Below, one piece after another: positions 47,474-59,260 of a stretch of DNA of 64,000 nt. Positions within the stretch are counted from its first letter, which is position 1, and each line of letters begins with the position of its first letter. The translations under genes and the position numbers were made by a program. The stretch covers positions 67,371,561 through 67,435,560 of the forward strand of contig NC_088775.1 in NCBI RefSeq assembly GCF_954871325.1, given 5' to 3'. This DNA is from Gordionus sp. m RMFG-2023 (lineage: Eukaryota > Nematomorpha > Gordioida > Chordodea > Parachordodidae). The notes under the pieces are model-generated. The model was not told where the DNA came from. It saw nothing but the letters and a program-made list of their open reading frames with translations, and did not search any database.

Positions 47474-47928
47474 ACATATTAAAGTATAATATACATTATT
47501 ATTTTATAATTATTAACATAATAATACCTATAATACTTAAGTCCTTCTTAGATAATTTTTATTAAATTTTTTTATAGAAGATAGTTGATTATCAAATTAA
47601 AATCATTTTGGATATATATTTTTTAGGGGTATACCGATACTACTTTTTAGAGATCGATCCGATCCGATATTCCGGATATTAAATTGATATTGGCCGATTA
47701 CCCGATATCATATCTAATTTTGTATTCTGTAAAGATAACAATGGTTTTAAATATTTAAAATAATATTTAACATTAATATAGGGAAGATTTCTTATATTTC
47801 CGATTTATCAGAGGTCAGCTTGCGGCGATAGTAACTGTCAATATCACCAGCTTCACTAAAAACAGAATCTGTAGTGATTATCGCACACTTTTATAAACAG
47901 AATGCGCAAAAAAATAACAATATGATAG

Positions 47929-48229
47929 TGTAGAGTAACATGTATTATGTGCACAAAGGTAAAAAGGTGTTTATTTATATTTAACTTTATTAATACTATT
48001 AATACTATTTTTTCCATTTCACACTTCTATTATATACATTTTTTATAAGTCCAAATTAGAATATAAACGAAATACAAAAAAGTAAAATAATATTAAAAAA
48101 GTAAGGTTACGCCGTTTATAAAATAAAATTAGATTATAACACATAATAAAAATCAAATAATAAAAATTAGATTATAACAAAAAATAAAATTTATATTGTA
48201 ATAAATAATAAAATTAGAATAATGCAACA
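47929..48229 (-). repeat. 3' LTR of the Ty3/gypsy element
   Basis: 301 bp. Read in element orientation it begins TGTTGCATTATTC and ends GTTACTCTACA. Matches the other LTR without a visible difference. Confidence 0.93.
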
Positions 48230-48245
48230 TTCTCCTTCTTGTGAT
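48230..48245 (-). promoter_or_regulatory. Polypurine tract
   Basis: On the minus strand the bases directly before the 3' LTR read ACAAGAAGGAGAA. This is a purine run in the place where plus-strand DNA synthesis is primed in this family. Confidence 0.7.
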
Positions 48246-48599
48246 AATTTCATCGGAGAAGTCATAGAGAGTTTGTTGTCCAAGTGGTTTATCGTTTTGG
48301 TAATCAAGTTGTATCACAAATCATCATAACGTTGGCTTGTCCCAATCGTTGGTATCAATTCGATTTTGCACGTTGGTTTGTTTAATCACAAGCTTGATAT
48401 CCATATCGTAAATTGTCTCCATTAATCATAGCTTGTTTGATAGTACTCAATTGTTATTATCATTTTTCCAAAATTGTTATTATCATAAATAAGTTGCAAA
48501 TAAGAAATAATAGTTCATCATAAGAATAAATGAAGAATGATAAATCAATAAGATTGTTATATTTTTAGCGTTTTAATTTTTTGCGTTTTAATATAAGCG

Positions 48600-51500
48600 T
48601 TTTAATATTTAATTTAGTTTATGCAATTTAATATTTATTTTATATTTTAAGTTACATAGTCTTTTAAATAAGCAGGTTTTTTTTAATTCGCGTCTAGAGA
48701 TAGGTGTTATATCGTTATTATCAGTAATTTTTATATTTTTGTCCATACTTCCCTCCTTAAAAGAATCCTTAGAGTCATAGTTAATAATTGTGTTAAGACA
48801 GTTTCTAATTCTTATTTGATCTAAATGTCTCCTCAAAATACCTTTCTCAGTCTTAATTTGGAACATCATATCACTTTCTTTATGTGTGATTATACCTTTG
48901 CACCATTTATCATCACCTTGTATTTTATACCAAACAAAATCTCCTACATTAAAAGTTCTATTTCGTGGTAAAGTAACGTTTATTTTATTCTCCTTCTCCT
49001 CCATCGGTTTTAATAAGTCCCATTTAATTCTAATATCTCGATTAAACATTCTCTGTGATGGTGTAACTCCTGTAGTATCATTACGCGTATTTCTGTAATT
49101 AAGTAAAAATTTGCTAAGTGCGATATCTGGGTCTATTTTAATATTCCTTTTCATATGTGTTTTGAACGTTCTAACCATGCGTTTAACCTGGCCATTGGAT
49201 TGCTGGTGATAAGCAGATGTAAGCACATGTTTAATACCAAAATTGTTGCAAAATTTTTCAAAATCGTTACTCGTAAAGTTAGTGCCGTTATCAGTAACTA
49301 TAGTTTCAGGTATTCCGTATAGCGAAATAATTTTAAAGATTTCTTTTAAAGTAACATCAGTCGTAATATTTTTAACAGGAATAATAATTGGAAATTTGCT
49401 GTAGGCATCGACTATTATCAACCAATTTTTTTTGAAAAACGGACCTGCATAATCTATATGTATCCTATCAAACGGTTTGGTTGCCGAGACCCATGGTTTT
49501 TGTATTTTTATAGGATTATCGTGATATATATTACAATCGTCACAACTTTTCACTTCCATAACGATATCATTATTTATACCAGGCCACCACATGTAATCTT
49601 TGGCTAAGGATTTGATTTTTCCTGCTCCCAAGTGACCTTCATGTAATGACTGTATAGTTTTTCTCATAGAAGACGGAATTATGATTTTATTGCTTTTGTA
49701 AAGACAATCCTTTATTATACTTAATTCCAATTCAATGTTTTTATAAATATTATTCATTATAGGTCTGTTGTTATTAATATCATTTATGACTTGTTTTAAT
49801 TCCGTATCTTTCAAAGTTTCATCACGAATTTGATCAAAGTTAATAGGTAAATCCTCATAATCATTTATAATGGTTACATTTTCAATAGTTTCATCATCAC
49901 GACATTCTTGTGGTAATCTCGAAAGGCAATCAGGAACAACATTATATTTACCGGCTTTATACTTTATATTAAAATCATATCCTCCTAATGTAATATTCCA
50001 CTTCTGGAGTCTTAACGACATGGTGCTATTATCCTTAAGACCCTTGGTAAAGATGTGAACTAGAGGCTTATGGTCAGTAATAATTGTAAATTTTGTGCCG
50101 ATTAAATATTCCTGAAATCTCTTTATAGCGAACATTATAGCGAGAGCCTCACGCTCAATATTGGTATAGTTCATTTCAGATTTTAATAAAGTTCTCGACG
50201 CGAAAGCTGTAGGTTTTTCTTTACCATCTTTTTCAATATGAAATAGTACAGCTCCTAAACCACATTTTGATGCGTCAGTGGCTATCCCTACAGGTAATTC
50301 AGTAAAATATGTCAAAGCAGGTGGAAGACTAATTAACTTCTTTAGATCATTAAAACTTTTAGAGTGTTCTAGGTTCCAAGCCCATTTTTCTTTGTTGACA
50401 ATCTTATAAAGAAGATCGGCAATTTCCGCAAAATTGTTCAAAAATTTTATATATAAGCCAGCCATTCCCTGAAATGTTGATAATTCAGCAGCTGATTTTG
50501 GTTCTGGCATATTAATTATTGCTTCAATTTTGTCGTGATTAGCATGAATCCCCTTAGCGTCAATATCATGACCCAGGAACCTCACTTTGTTTTTAAAGAA
50601 CGCACTTTTATTAAAGTTAGGTATTAGCCCATTCGATGATATTCTATCAAATACTTTTTTATGTTGTTTAGGTGGGCTTCATCGTTTTTTCCAGTTATAA
50701 GTAAATCATCAATATAAAATATAACGTCATCCATGTCACCGAAGATTTGATCCATAATCTGTTGAAAAATTGCAGATGAGGTCTTAAGCCCAAAAGGAAG
50801 TCTAGTAAATTGGTAATATCCCTTATGCGTAGATATGGTTAAAATATTTCTGCAACTTTTATCAATTGGAATCTGTAAGAAAGCATTTTTAAAGTCAATC
50901 TTCGTAAATTTCTTTCCTTCCGAAAGTTTAGCAATTAGATCATTAATTCGTGGTAGAGGGTATCTAAAGTCTTCTAGAGCTGGGTTTACAGTATCCTTAA
51001 AATCAGCGCAAAGCCTAATGCTCCCATCATCTTTGTAGACAGCGGTAACAGGACTTGCCCATCGGACATCATTCACCGGCTCAATAATTTTATCATGTAT
51101 CCATTTTTTAAGTTCATTACTAACAAGATTAATTTTTGAATAAGGAATGCGTCTAGGCGGCATAATTTTAGGTTGGGCATCACTTCTTAAATGTAACTTG
51201 ACACTTGCTTTGTTGATTGGCCCATTAGTCAATTTCGATTCACACTCTTTAATCAATTTTTTTATTTCATCTTCGTAATTAGTGTCAATATTTGCTATAA
51301 ATTAATTTAAAATATTTTTGAAAGCATTGATCCACGTACGTCCCAACAAGGCATTTTTACTTGATTCAACCACTACCGCTTGTAAATATTTGGAAATACC
51401 ATCATAAGTCACTTTAACTTGAGTAGTTCCTATGATTTTGATTAAATTCCCGTCATAAGCAGTGAGTTGTAGCTCGGATTTCTTAAGATCTATAATACCA

Positions 51501-51950
51501 AGTTTTTTAGCCAGACCATGAGGTATAATAGTGTATTTGGATCCAGTGTCCACTTGCATACAAGTAACAATGTCGTTCACTTTTAAAGTAGTCATAAAAG
51601 CGTTATCTTTGTCATTAATCATATCGCCAGATAAATTGTTGACATTAAAATCATTATCATCTTTGTTCTTTGTAGAGTCGACTTTTTCTTCAATAATTTC
51701 TTCAATATTCATGTTGTAATCATTGTTGTATTGTATTTGTTTTCTATTATTGTTGTCGCCATCTCTGTAATTATTTGAGTTGTTGTTATATTGTATTTGC
51801 TTTCTCTGATTATTATCATTACCTCTATAATTATTTGAATTGTTGTTATAAGATTGGTAATTGTTAAGATTTCCGTCACCGTATTGGATTTGTTTTCTTC
51901 GATTATTATCATACCATGTATTATTTCTACCATAATTCGATTGATTATTA
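48600..51950 (-). mobile_element. pol region of the Ty3/gypsy element
   Basis: Domain order on the minus strand: Asn-rich linker (about 51.75-51.95 kb), aspartic protease with the VDTGSKYTIIP active-site motif (about 51.3-51.6 kb), reverse transcriptase with IRLCADFKD, LPFGLKTSSAIFQ and the catalytic FYIDDLL (about 50.62-51.2 kb), RNase H with ATDASKCGLGAVLF and EREALA (about 49.95-50.45 kb), the HHCC integrase finger (around 49.6 kb) and integrase core with IHIDYAGPF, ETIVTDNGTNF and YHQQSNGQ (about 49.15-49.5 kb). A C-terminal barrel-like segment follows. Typical Ty3/gypsy order, integrase last. A few breaks. Confidence 0.9.
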
Positions 51951-51953
51951 TTG

Positions 51954-51959
51954 TTATAG
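51954..51959. repeat. 6-bp target duplication of the piggyBac-like element (left)
   Basis: TTATAG, repeated exactly at 54407-54412. piggyBac family elements normally duplicate TTAA, so this is unusual. Confidence 0.8.
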
Positions 51960-54406
51960 CCCTGTATTGCATGTACTATGTTAGAATAATTTTTTTTTGG
52001 CAAACTAGATTTTTTATTTCTCTAGATACTATTGATAATCTCATGGCTCACTTTTTTAAAAAAAATTCTAAATTTCTTAGAAGATGAACGGTATGTGGAT
52101 TTAAATACACATTATGCAATTAAGGATACAAATTTCAATTATTTCCACAATAATTTTTATTGTACTTTAAACTATAAATATATAAAATTTTATTTAAATA
52201 TAACAAATATTAAAGGTTTAAACATTTTAATTTTCATGAAAATCTATAAAACAATTATTTGTGGGCGTAAAACATAAATATACACCACATTTTTTGCAAG
52301 ATACTTATGTTATAAATAAGCATCCTGGCATTTTACATCTACCCTTCTTATCATTATATTTTGGCCAATGAGCCGTGAGGTCTTTCCTAACCTCTTGAAG
52401 TGGTAAATATTGAGCTGGTCCTTTTTTACATTTTTCCCGATAACCAGTTTGAACTGATTTTCGTTTTGGAATATTGTTTGAAGTGCATTTGCCATATTTG
52501 CAAAGGACTTCCGCCACCGAAATTTTGAAATTGTACAAACTTAATCGATCCTTGCCTGCTATTGATATACTATTATAATCCCGTTTGTATAGCAACCAAG
52601 AATTTATAAGTAACATGTCGAATACATGAAATAAAATTCGATGGTACCATTTTCTTGATTTGGTATGTAATGAAAGTAAAGAATCCATAAGATCTACACC
52701 TCCCATTGATTTATTATAAACTTTAACAATGTTTGGACATTTTATCATTATTTTATCCTTTTTTTTTCTATCATATCTTTCGCAATCGATAAGAGGATGT
52801 GCACCTACAAAAGTGCTCAATAAGGTCACAGCACGATTGTCGTGCCACTTCACTGAATTTAATTCAACCCCGTTTATTATTGTTTTTTTTGAAACAAAAA
52901 ATCCTCGTCCTTTTTTTTTCAACTCCTTATCTGTTGGGAAGTTGATATTTGGTAGTCGATTACCTCTGACCGTGGCCGCGCAAAATATCCCTCTTTGAGC
53001 GAGTACGACTTGCAAATTTGGTGAACAAAAGCAGTTATCAAAAAATAATTTATAATTAATTTGCTGTGGTATATAAGAAATTAAACGTAGCACAGCATTG
53101 CCACTTGCTCCAACATCAGGCAATCCTTCCGCTGGTAGTATTTTCCCAGAGTATACTTCAAAATTATGGAGAAGGCCATCATCTCCGCATAGTAGAAAGA
53201 CTTTATAGCCCCATTTTTTGGGCTTTTGGGGGTTATATTGCTTTAATCTGCTCATCCCTTTGTATGGAATTATTTGCTCATCTACGCAAATATTTTCCCC
53301 TATCGATAAAGATTTTAGTATATTATTGGTTATAGTTATCAAGGGTCTAATTTTATGAAGTGGGTCATGGCCCTCACTTCCAAGTGGAATAAATTTGTCA
53401 TTATCATTTATATGAATGAATGATTTGATTTGTTCCCAGCGATTTAGGGTCATGACATCAGCCACCTTGGCCTGTCTTGTATTGGTGGCCCAGTAGAGAC
53501 GTGCTCTGGGAAGTTTAATAATTGACATGTAAAAAATAATTCCTATAAATTTTTCTAATTCATCTATCGATAAATTCAAAGGTTTGTTGGAATTACATTG
53601 AATTGCATATAAATTTGATTCGTAAACAATTAGAGGTAATAAATCATTGAGATATGTATTATAATAATCCATTGGTTTTTTTACTTTATCAACCGTTGGG
53701 TTTTCTCCTTTCCACTTTGGAATAACTAATGGTAAATTAGTTAAGCAATTTTTCCAAATCATTTTTCTCACGATTCCTTTTTCATTATTTATATTTTCAT
53801 CCTCTTCCGATTCATCACTCTCATTGAAATCTAGATATTTATAGATTATATAAGAGCATACATTTTAAATATACCTAAATCATTATTTTGGGTTGACAGA
53901 AACTCCTCATCAGACGATTCACTTAAATTTGAATCTTCACTATCATTAGGTATGGTACCACAATTCATAATTCTAAAAATATAAAACTCAAATAAAATAC
54001 CTTATTTGCATAATGTGTCTTTAAAGCAACGTATGATTATTACAAAATATAATTATCAAAAATAATAAATATATATAAAATAATTTCATAAACATTAATT
54101 TTTACCTTTTATTTATCTAATTTTAATGTTTTGAAATTTGTCAAATATATTATTTATCCTTTTACGATGTGTAGAAAATTGAGAAGAAAAATTTTATAAA
54201 AAAATAGCCATTTTTAAAAATAGGGTTTAATAAAATGCGAAATTAAAAATAAATAATAGATCACGTGGCCCAAATTAAAATTCCAATCGAAGATATATAA
54301 TATGGCTTCAAATACACACCATGCAATTGATTTAAAATTTATTTATAAAATATTTATTATATAATTTGTGGTATGTGGCTTGAGATACACAGTATGCAAT
54401 ACAGGG
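51960..54406 (-). mobile_element. piggyBac-like DNA transposon (nest level 6), looks intact
   Basis: 2,447 bp with perfect 13-bp inverted repeats CCCTGTATTGCAT at both ends. A TTATAG duplication (51954-51959, 54407-54412) replaces the usual TTAA. It contains a complete two-exon transposase gene. A subterminal motif of about 27 bp (ATTGCAT..TGTGTAT.T.AA.CCA) occurs three times in one orientation: 54406-54370, 54331-54300 and 52121-52086. Inserted near the gag/pol junction of the young Ty3/gypsy copy, it is the youngest element of the nest. Confidence 0.9.
52305..53968 (-). CDS. piggyBac-type (PGBD, DDE_Tnp_1_7) transposase
   Basis: Two exons: 53968-53875 and 53830-52305, joined across a 44-bp GT-AG intron in phase 1. 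The total is 540 codons including the stop (539 residues). Exon 1 starts MNCGTIPNDSEDSNLSESSD, an acidic N-terminus that continues as FNESDESEEDEN after the intron. The catalytic DDE_Tnp_1_7 domain follows. The three conserved aspartates appear in ICVDEQIIPYKG, LFFDNCFCSP and SMGGVDLMDSLLS. A short cysteine-containing C-terminus (GRCKMPGC) is the likely reduced Cys-rich domain. No stop or frame change is visible, so the gene may be functional. It would cut at the CCCTG ends. Enclosed by its own inverted repeats. Confidence 0.9.
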
Positions 54407-54412
54407 TTATAG
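54407..54412. repeat. 6-bp target duplication of the piggyBac-like element (right)
   Basis: TTATAG, identical to 51954-51959. Confidence 0.8.
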
Positions 54413-55660
54413 CGATAGTTGTTGTAGTTATAATTATTATAATTATCGTGGTACCTCGAATTATTACCATTATTGTATCTAAAATTATTATTGTAATTCC
54501 CATTTCTATTTCTATTATCATAATTATTTCTGAAATTATTTCTAAAATTATTATCATTTCTGAAATTATTATCAGGTCTAAAATTATTATTTGGTCTAAA
54601 ATTATTATTTGGTCTAAAATAATTATTGTTGTCATTCCTATTTTTATTGTAAAAATTTTTATCTTTATCGGATTTTTTATCATTATTAATATAACTTATA
54701 TCATTATCCTCCGACTTAATATTACTAGAATCCAATTTCACCCCTAATTCCACCATCTGATTCAATGTAAGGACAAAATTTTTGGAGAATTTGTATTTAA
54801 TCTTATCGTTTAAGGTAGATGTCCGTAATTTCTCTTTTAATCTACTATCGTCCAAAAAATTACATTTCTTATGAAGTTTCGATACTCTAATGTACCACAG
54901 CATAAAACTCTCTGATGAGTTTTGTTGAAGAAGATTAAATTTATTAATTAAAGTATTTAAATTTAGCGCTGGTAAAAGATAGGTTAACTTTTTAATCACA
55001 ATTTTAAGATCTAAAATATCGGTATCAGAACAAATTGCCTTAATGTCGTCAAAAACTTCGTCTGATAAATTATTAAGCAAAGTATTAATTTTAATAGAGT
55101 CCGATAATGTACTGGTCGAAAAGTAATTTAATATTCTGTCTAGATAAATTTCAGTAAGAAGACCCACTAACTTAGGGATCTTATGTGTAAATTCTTGTTT
55201 AATTTCCATATTTAATTAATAAGACACATAAATAAGCAATTATAACATTTATTATTTTATTATTTCAAGTTTTGGTATAACTATTTATGTTTTAATGAAC
55301 ATACAAATTAATTCAATGAAATCACTATCGCTGTAAATATAGTGTTTCCCGTTTAATAATTCAAAGCAATTTATCATGTCTCTTAGATTCATAAATTCAA
55401 ACAGTACATCCTCCGTACCGCTTATCCTAGAAAAGTTGACATCGCAATTATAAGTTAAATCAAATAGAATATCGTAGATGGAAATTTGATGGGGTACATT
55501 TAGTACTTTGAAGGCCAACATAATTGATGAAAATAATTTTGAAATGACTTACCCTTTTTTTATCCATCTTATATAGAATTGTTTGTACCATTTTATAATT
55601 TTTTTTATTAACCATATTTACAAAGGGAAAAAAAAATTTCCATAAGGCGAGTTTCTTTTG
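54413..55660 (-). mobile_element. gag region of the Ty3/gypsy element
   Basis: The main segment (about 54.42-55.2 kb) begins MEIKQEFTHKIPKLVGLLTE and has a helical capsid-like part with SFMLWYIRVSKLHKKCNFLD. It then runs into a long Asn/Arg-rich tail with FRPNNNFRPNNN repeats instead of a classical CCHC knuckle. A leader segment of unclear function precedes it. Open frames seen on the other strand over the Asn-rich tail are shadows. The downstream end of this region is cut by the piggyBac-like insertion. Confidence 0.75.
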
Positions 55661-55677
55661 CCAAAACTGGAGCACCA
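55660..55677 (-). promoter_or_regulatory. Primer binding site
   Basis: The plus strand reads GCCAAAACTGGAGCACCA immediately next to the LTR. An 18-nt stretch ending in CCA is what the 3' end of a priming tRNA looks like, so the minus strand is its complement. I cannot name the tRNA with confidence. Confidence 0.75.
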
Positions 55678-55978
55678 TGTAGAGTAACATGTATTATGTG
55701 CACAAAGGTAAAAAGGTGTTTATTTATATTTAACTTTATTAATACTATTAATACTATTTTTTCCATTTCACACTTCTATTATATACATTTTTTATAAGTC
55801 CAAATTAGAATATAAACGAAATACAAAAAAGTAAAATAATATTAAAAAAGTAAGGTTACGCCGTTTATAAAATAAAATTAGATTATAACACATAATAAAA
55901 ATCAAATAATAAAAATTAGATTATAACAAAAAATAAAATTTATATTGTAATAAATAATAAAATTAGAATAATGCAACA
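55678..55978 (-). repeat. 5' LTR of the Ty3/gypsy element
   Basis: 301 bp, matching the copy at 47929-48229 with no difference that I can see. Promoter and poly(A) signals are expected here in this family, but I do not place them. Confidence 0.93.
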
Positions 55979-57228
55979 GATAGAATGTTTATTAATTAAT
56001 TATTATTACTAAAAAAATATACATAAAAATGGATTTCGATTTTATTTATAAAAATAAATGATTTTAGATATAACTATTTTTTTTCATTTTATAACATTTT
56101 ATTTTTGTTAAAGAAGCCATTTCTATATCGGATCAAATTTTATAATATTGACCTATAACCGATATTTTAAAATGGGTGAAATATCAGCCCGATCCGATCC
56201 GAGTAAAAATATCGGCACATCCCTAATATATTTTATATTTAATTATTTTAGCAAGTTCTTATTAAAGGAAATATTTAAGCTACAATTGATATATAATATT
56301 AGATAATTTTAAAAGGCTCTTAATAAAATAATTATAATAAGGTAGAATTTAACTTTATTAGTTACTTTTATTTATTTATGATATAAATAAAATTACATTT
56401 CAGTATTTATTTACAAAATTTAATTAATTTAAAATGCATTAAAGATAATTGCTATGTAATTAACAATTAAATAATATAATGTTGTACATTATTTTCATAT
56501 TTTTTATATATAATTTAATAATTTTGCAAGAAATATATAAAAAAAATATGAAAAAAGATTTAAATGATATTTATATACTATATATGATATTACAAATGCA
56601 AGAATTAATAAGTCATATTAGAAAATAAATAAAAAATACATAAATATCACAAACAAGTAATGATAAATACTTATTAAAGATAATGAATAAAATAAAACTA
56701 GTATATATTTTTTAGAGATGCCATTTATCCATATACTCCGAATATAAGCTATATTTAAAACAACACAGAAAATAACCTACAAATTCTAATAAATCATTTG
56801 ATTTAATTTTTTTTTCTTATTTGCACTTTTTTAACTCCCATTAAATATACTACTCTCACTTTGCTGTTTAAGCTATAAATGGGCAAAAATTAATATTATT
56901 AATACCTGGTTATTATAATTAATTCAACAATAAATATTTTATTATTGCAAATATTCATTCTTATATGTGTATGCTATGTTCTTCACAAATAAATAATAAA
57001 AACTGTATTTTATAAACTATTCTAATTTAACTGGTAATGATAATTTAAAAGTATCTTGTATTTAAGATACTCTAATTTAGTAAAAGATACAAGTATCTTT
57101 TATCTTGTATCTTTTTGATATTTTGAAAAGGATACTAGTATCTGTACCTAAGATTCATTTTTTTAAAAAGAATCTGTATCTGTATCTAGATCCTATTTCC
57201 GGAGGACCTGCCCAACTCTGATCGTTGG

Positions 57229-57720
57229 ATTTTTCACTATCCGAGGAAAAAACTTTAACAGTTTTATTGAAATGTTCTTATTATTGTTGAAATAGAGAAG
57301 GATGGAAATATTTTAATATTTCCCTTATTATATGCTTCTGTTAGAATTGTATATGGATGCCCACCTTTAAAATCGTCTAGAAGTGACATCTAGGATTCAG
57401 GTACTAAAACACTTGTGATAGCCTTGCTCATTTTTGTTCTCCCGCAAGTATGGTTTGCACTTATATTGGAGTCGTTAAATATCATGAGAAAAGATTCGAC
57501 CCACATTGTGATGATATAGCTCTGTGAATGTTGAACTACATGATAGATGTATACGATTTCCGAAAATGTAGTTGCGTCTGTATTATTTATTATTTTTGAG
57601 AATATTTTTGTATTGCAATCGATGTTGATATACTCCCCTGTACTGTCTTATATGAATGAAATGATGTTGATTTAATAAAAATAAGATAGAAAGAAATTTA
57701 CAAACTAGACATGTTTTTAG
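57229..57720 (-). pseudogene. Family N copy 2: first part of transposase
   Basis: Resumes immediately after the ATCGTTGG duplication and corresponds in reverse complement to 19200-19545 of copy 1. Stops present. The CAGGGTTGCC terminal region follows at 57.8-57.96 kb. Confidence 0.6.
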
Positions 57721-58734
57721 AATAAATATTTAAAGTTTATTTTAAAAATATAAAAATAATTAATTAATGTCTCTTAAAATTATTATTTATATATTAAAAA
57801 ACGTTAAAATACTATAAAAAAAATTGAGGGAGAAATTAAAAAATTGCGGTAGATTGGGAGATTTCCAATTGCAGTAGATTTGCGGGAGAAAGATGTCTGC
57901 GTGTAAACTAAAAAATTGCGGGAGTCTCCAGCTGATGGGGGGATAAATGGCAACCCTGATTCTATTTCGTAATATATAGATTTAATTTTATTATCTAAAA
58001 GATCTAAAATTTTATTAAATGAATACTATTTTAATTATTTGTTTAGATTAATACATATAAATTATATTTTCACTATGTCAGCTTGCAATCAAATTCTGTG
58101 TTAACAATATCAATATCACTCACTAAATATTAATTTAGCATAAACAGTTGAAGCTTAATTGACTTTTATTATTTAAATTATTATATAACAGTAATTAAAT
58201 GAATATAATCATTTATTAATTGAAAATTAACAAATTTAATATTGTAATTAGCTGAGTCAAAATCACGAATCAATTATATTATTCATTTTTAAATTTAATT
58301 ACAATGCCTCTTGCTAAAAATATTTTCAAGGTCCAAATAAGTATAAGAGATTTCTTTATAAAAAGTAAGTAGACATATAGTATATAATCCTTTTTTATAC
58401 ATAATTGGTTATAAAATATTAGGTAAAATGCCACTTTTACAGATGTATTTGACAATTTTTATTAATAGATGCTTTTGATAATATATATAAGCAACAATTT
58501 GCATTTAATTATTTAACGTCATCTATTTATTTAAAAATAAAATATTATTACAAATTATATATCTTATTATTCATCCCACAATGGATGTAATAAATTAGAC
58601 ATATTTTCTTTGCTATTTTTTTTCTTCTTTGAAAACAGTTTTGAGTTAAACTAGTATATTATAAATATTATTACAAACTACTATTATTTTAAGATATAAT
58701 ATACCAGAGGTAGTGCGATAATCTATATTATAAT

Positions 58735-58800
58735 TTTCCGATGTCCTCATACGTCATCGTGACGTCATGTCATCGCTACGTCATGACATCGGTACGTATT
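58735..58800. promoter_or_regulatory. Palindromic TGACGTCA/TGACGTCATG cluster at Helitron 5' end
   Basis: Several overlapping CGTCATCGTGACGTCATG and CATCGCTACGTCATGACATC elements, half-sites of the CRE type. Helitron 1 has the corresponding cluster at 13.92-13.98 kb. They could be promoter elements or part of the terminal recognition structure. Function inferred only. Confidence 0.45.
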
Positions 58801-58879
58801 TTTATTTATTTTATTTGTTGATTTTATTTATTTATTTTATACAAACAGATGATCCTATAACTTAAGTTTTCTATGCAAC

Positions 58880-59260
58880 TGTAGGAGGCTATATTAAAAC
58901 CAATTGTCAAAGTAATACATTATTTACTAAATATTACAAATTATTAATATTTTATATAGAAATTCAACTAGGAGTTAACTCATAGATCAATCGGTAAACC
59001 AGAGATTTCTCATTCATTAATTATAAATTTAATATCTAGGCTTGGGAATTTTTTTTCAAAATTAATGCAACTGTAGGAGGCCATATTAATACCAATTGTC
59101 AAAGTAATACATTATTTACTAAATATTACAAATTATTAATATTTTATCTAGAAATTCAAATAGGAGTTAACTCATAGATTAATTGGTAAATCAGAGATTT
59201 CTCATTCATTAATTATAAATTTAATATCTCTAGGCTTGGGAAAAATTTTTTAAAATTATT
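58880..59260 (+). repeat. Two tandem units of about 182 bp in Helitron 2
   Basis: Unit: GCAACTGTAGGAGGC.ATATTAA.ACCAATTGTCAA through TTCATTAATTATAAATTTAA. Near-identical copies; no open frame. Confidence 0.8.

Larger units (their letters stand above)
47929..55978 (-). mobile_element. Ty3/gypsy LTR retrotransposon (nest level 5), young
   Basis: Two 301-bp LTRs that look identical by eye, with TG..CA ends and an exact 5-bp target duplication GATAG (47924-47928, 55979-55983). A tRNA-type primer binding site lies next to the 5' LTR and a purine tract next to the 3' LTR. Gag, protease, RT, RNase H and integrase regions follow in the usual Ty3/gypsy order on the minus strand. About 8.05 kb in all, of which 2.45 kb is a later piggyBac-like insertion near the gag/pol junction. 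Identical LTRs imply a very recent insertion. The copy is interrupted by the piggyBac-like element and has about two or three further breaks. Confidence 0.92.
47624..56225. mobile_element. hAT family Q, copy 2 (nest level 4)
   Basis: Left end TAGGGGTATACCGATA and right end, inward, TAGGGATGTGCCGATA. Both are followed by CGGATCGGATCG-type repeats as in the MITE at 717-1494. Flanking 8-mers ATATTTTT and ATATATTT agree at 7 of 8. Without the retrotransposon it is about 550 bp, so it is a short MITE carrying a much larger guest. Confidence 0.75.
46877..57220. mobile_element. hAT with CAGAGTTGGGCAG ends (nest level 3)
   Basis: Perfect 13-bp terminal inverted repeats CAGAGTTGGGCAG and an exact 8-bp duplication ATCGTTGG (46869-46876, 57221-57228) inside the family N transposase relic. 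Subterminal regions are rich in AAGATACAAGATAC / GTATCTGTATC repeats at both ends, probable binding sites. Its own sequence totals about 1.7 kb (46877-47623 and 56226-57220) and shows no transposase domain, so it is non-autonomous. Confidence 0.9.
42444..57958 (-). mobile_element. hAT family N, copy 2 (nest level 2)
   Basis: Ends CAGGGTTGC at 42444 and, inward from the right, CAGGGTTGCCATTTATCC at 57958. The target duplication in family A sequence is TTTCTATT versus ATTCTATT (42436-42443, 57959-57966). Orientation is opposite to copy 1. The two different subterminal regions and the transposase-plus-inverted-copy layout are the same. Insertions at 44113-46111 (family A) and 46877-57220 (another hAT) split it. 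Confidence 0.85.

Noticed and set aside
54357-54747. Ile-rich open frames on both strands over the gag tail
   Set aside because: Shadows of the Asn-rich Gag coding sequence in other frames.
55660-55677. A tRNA gene, because of the CCA-ending stretch
   Set aside because: Only the 18-nt primer-site complement is present; no cloverleaf can be formed from the neighbouring sequence.
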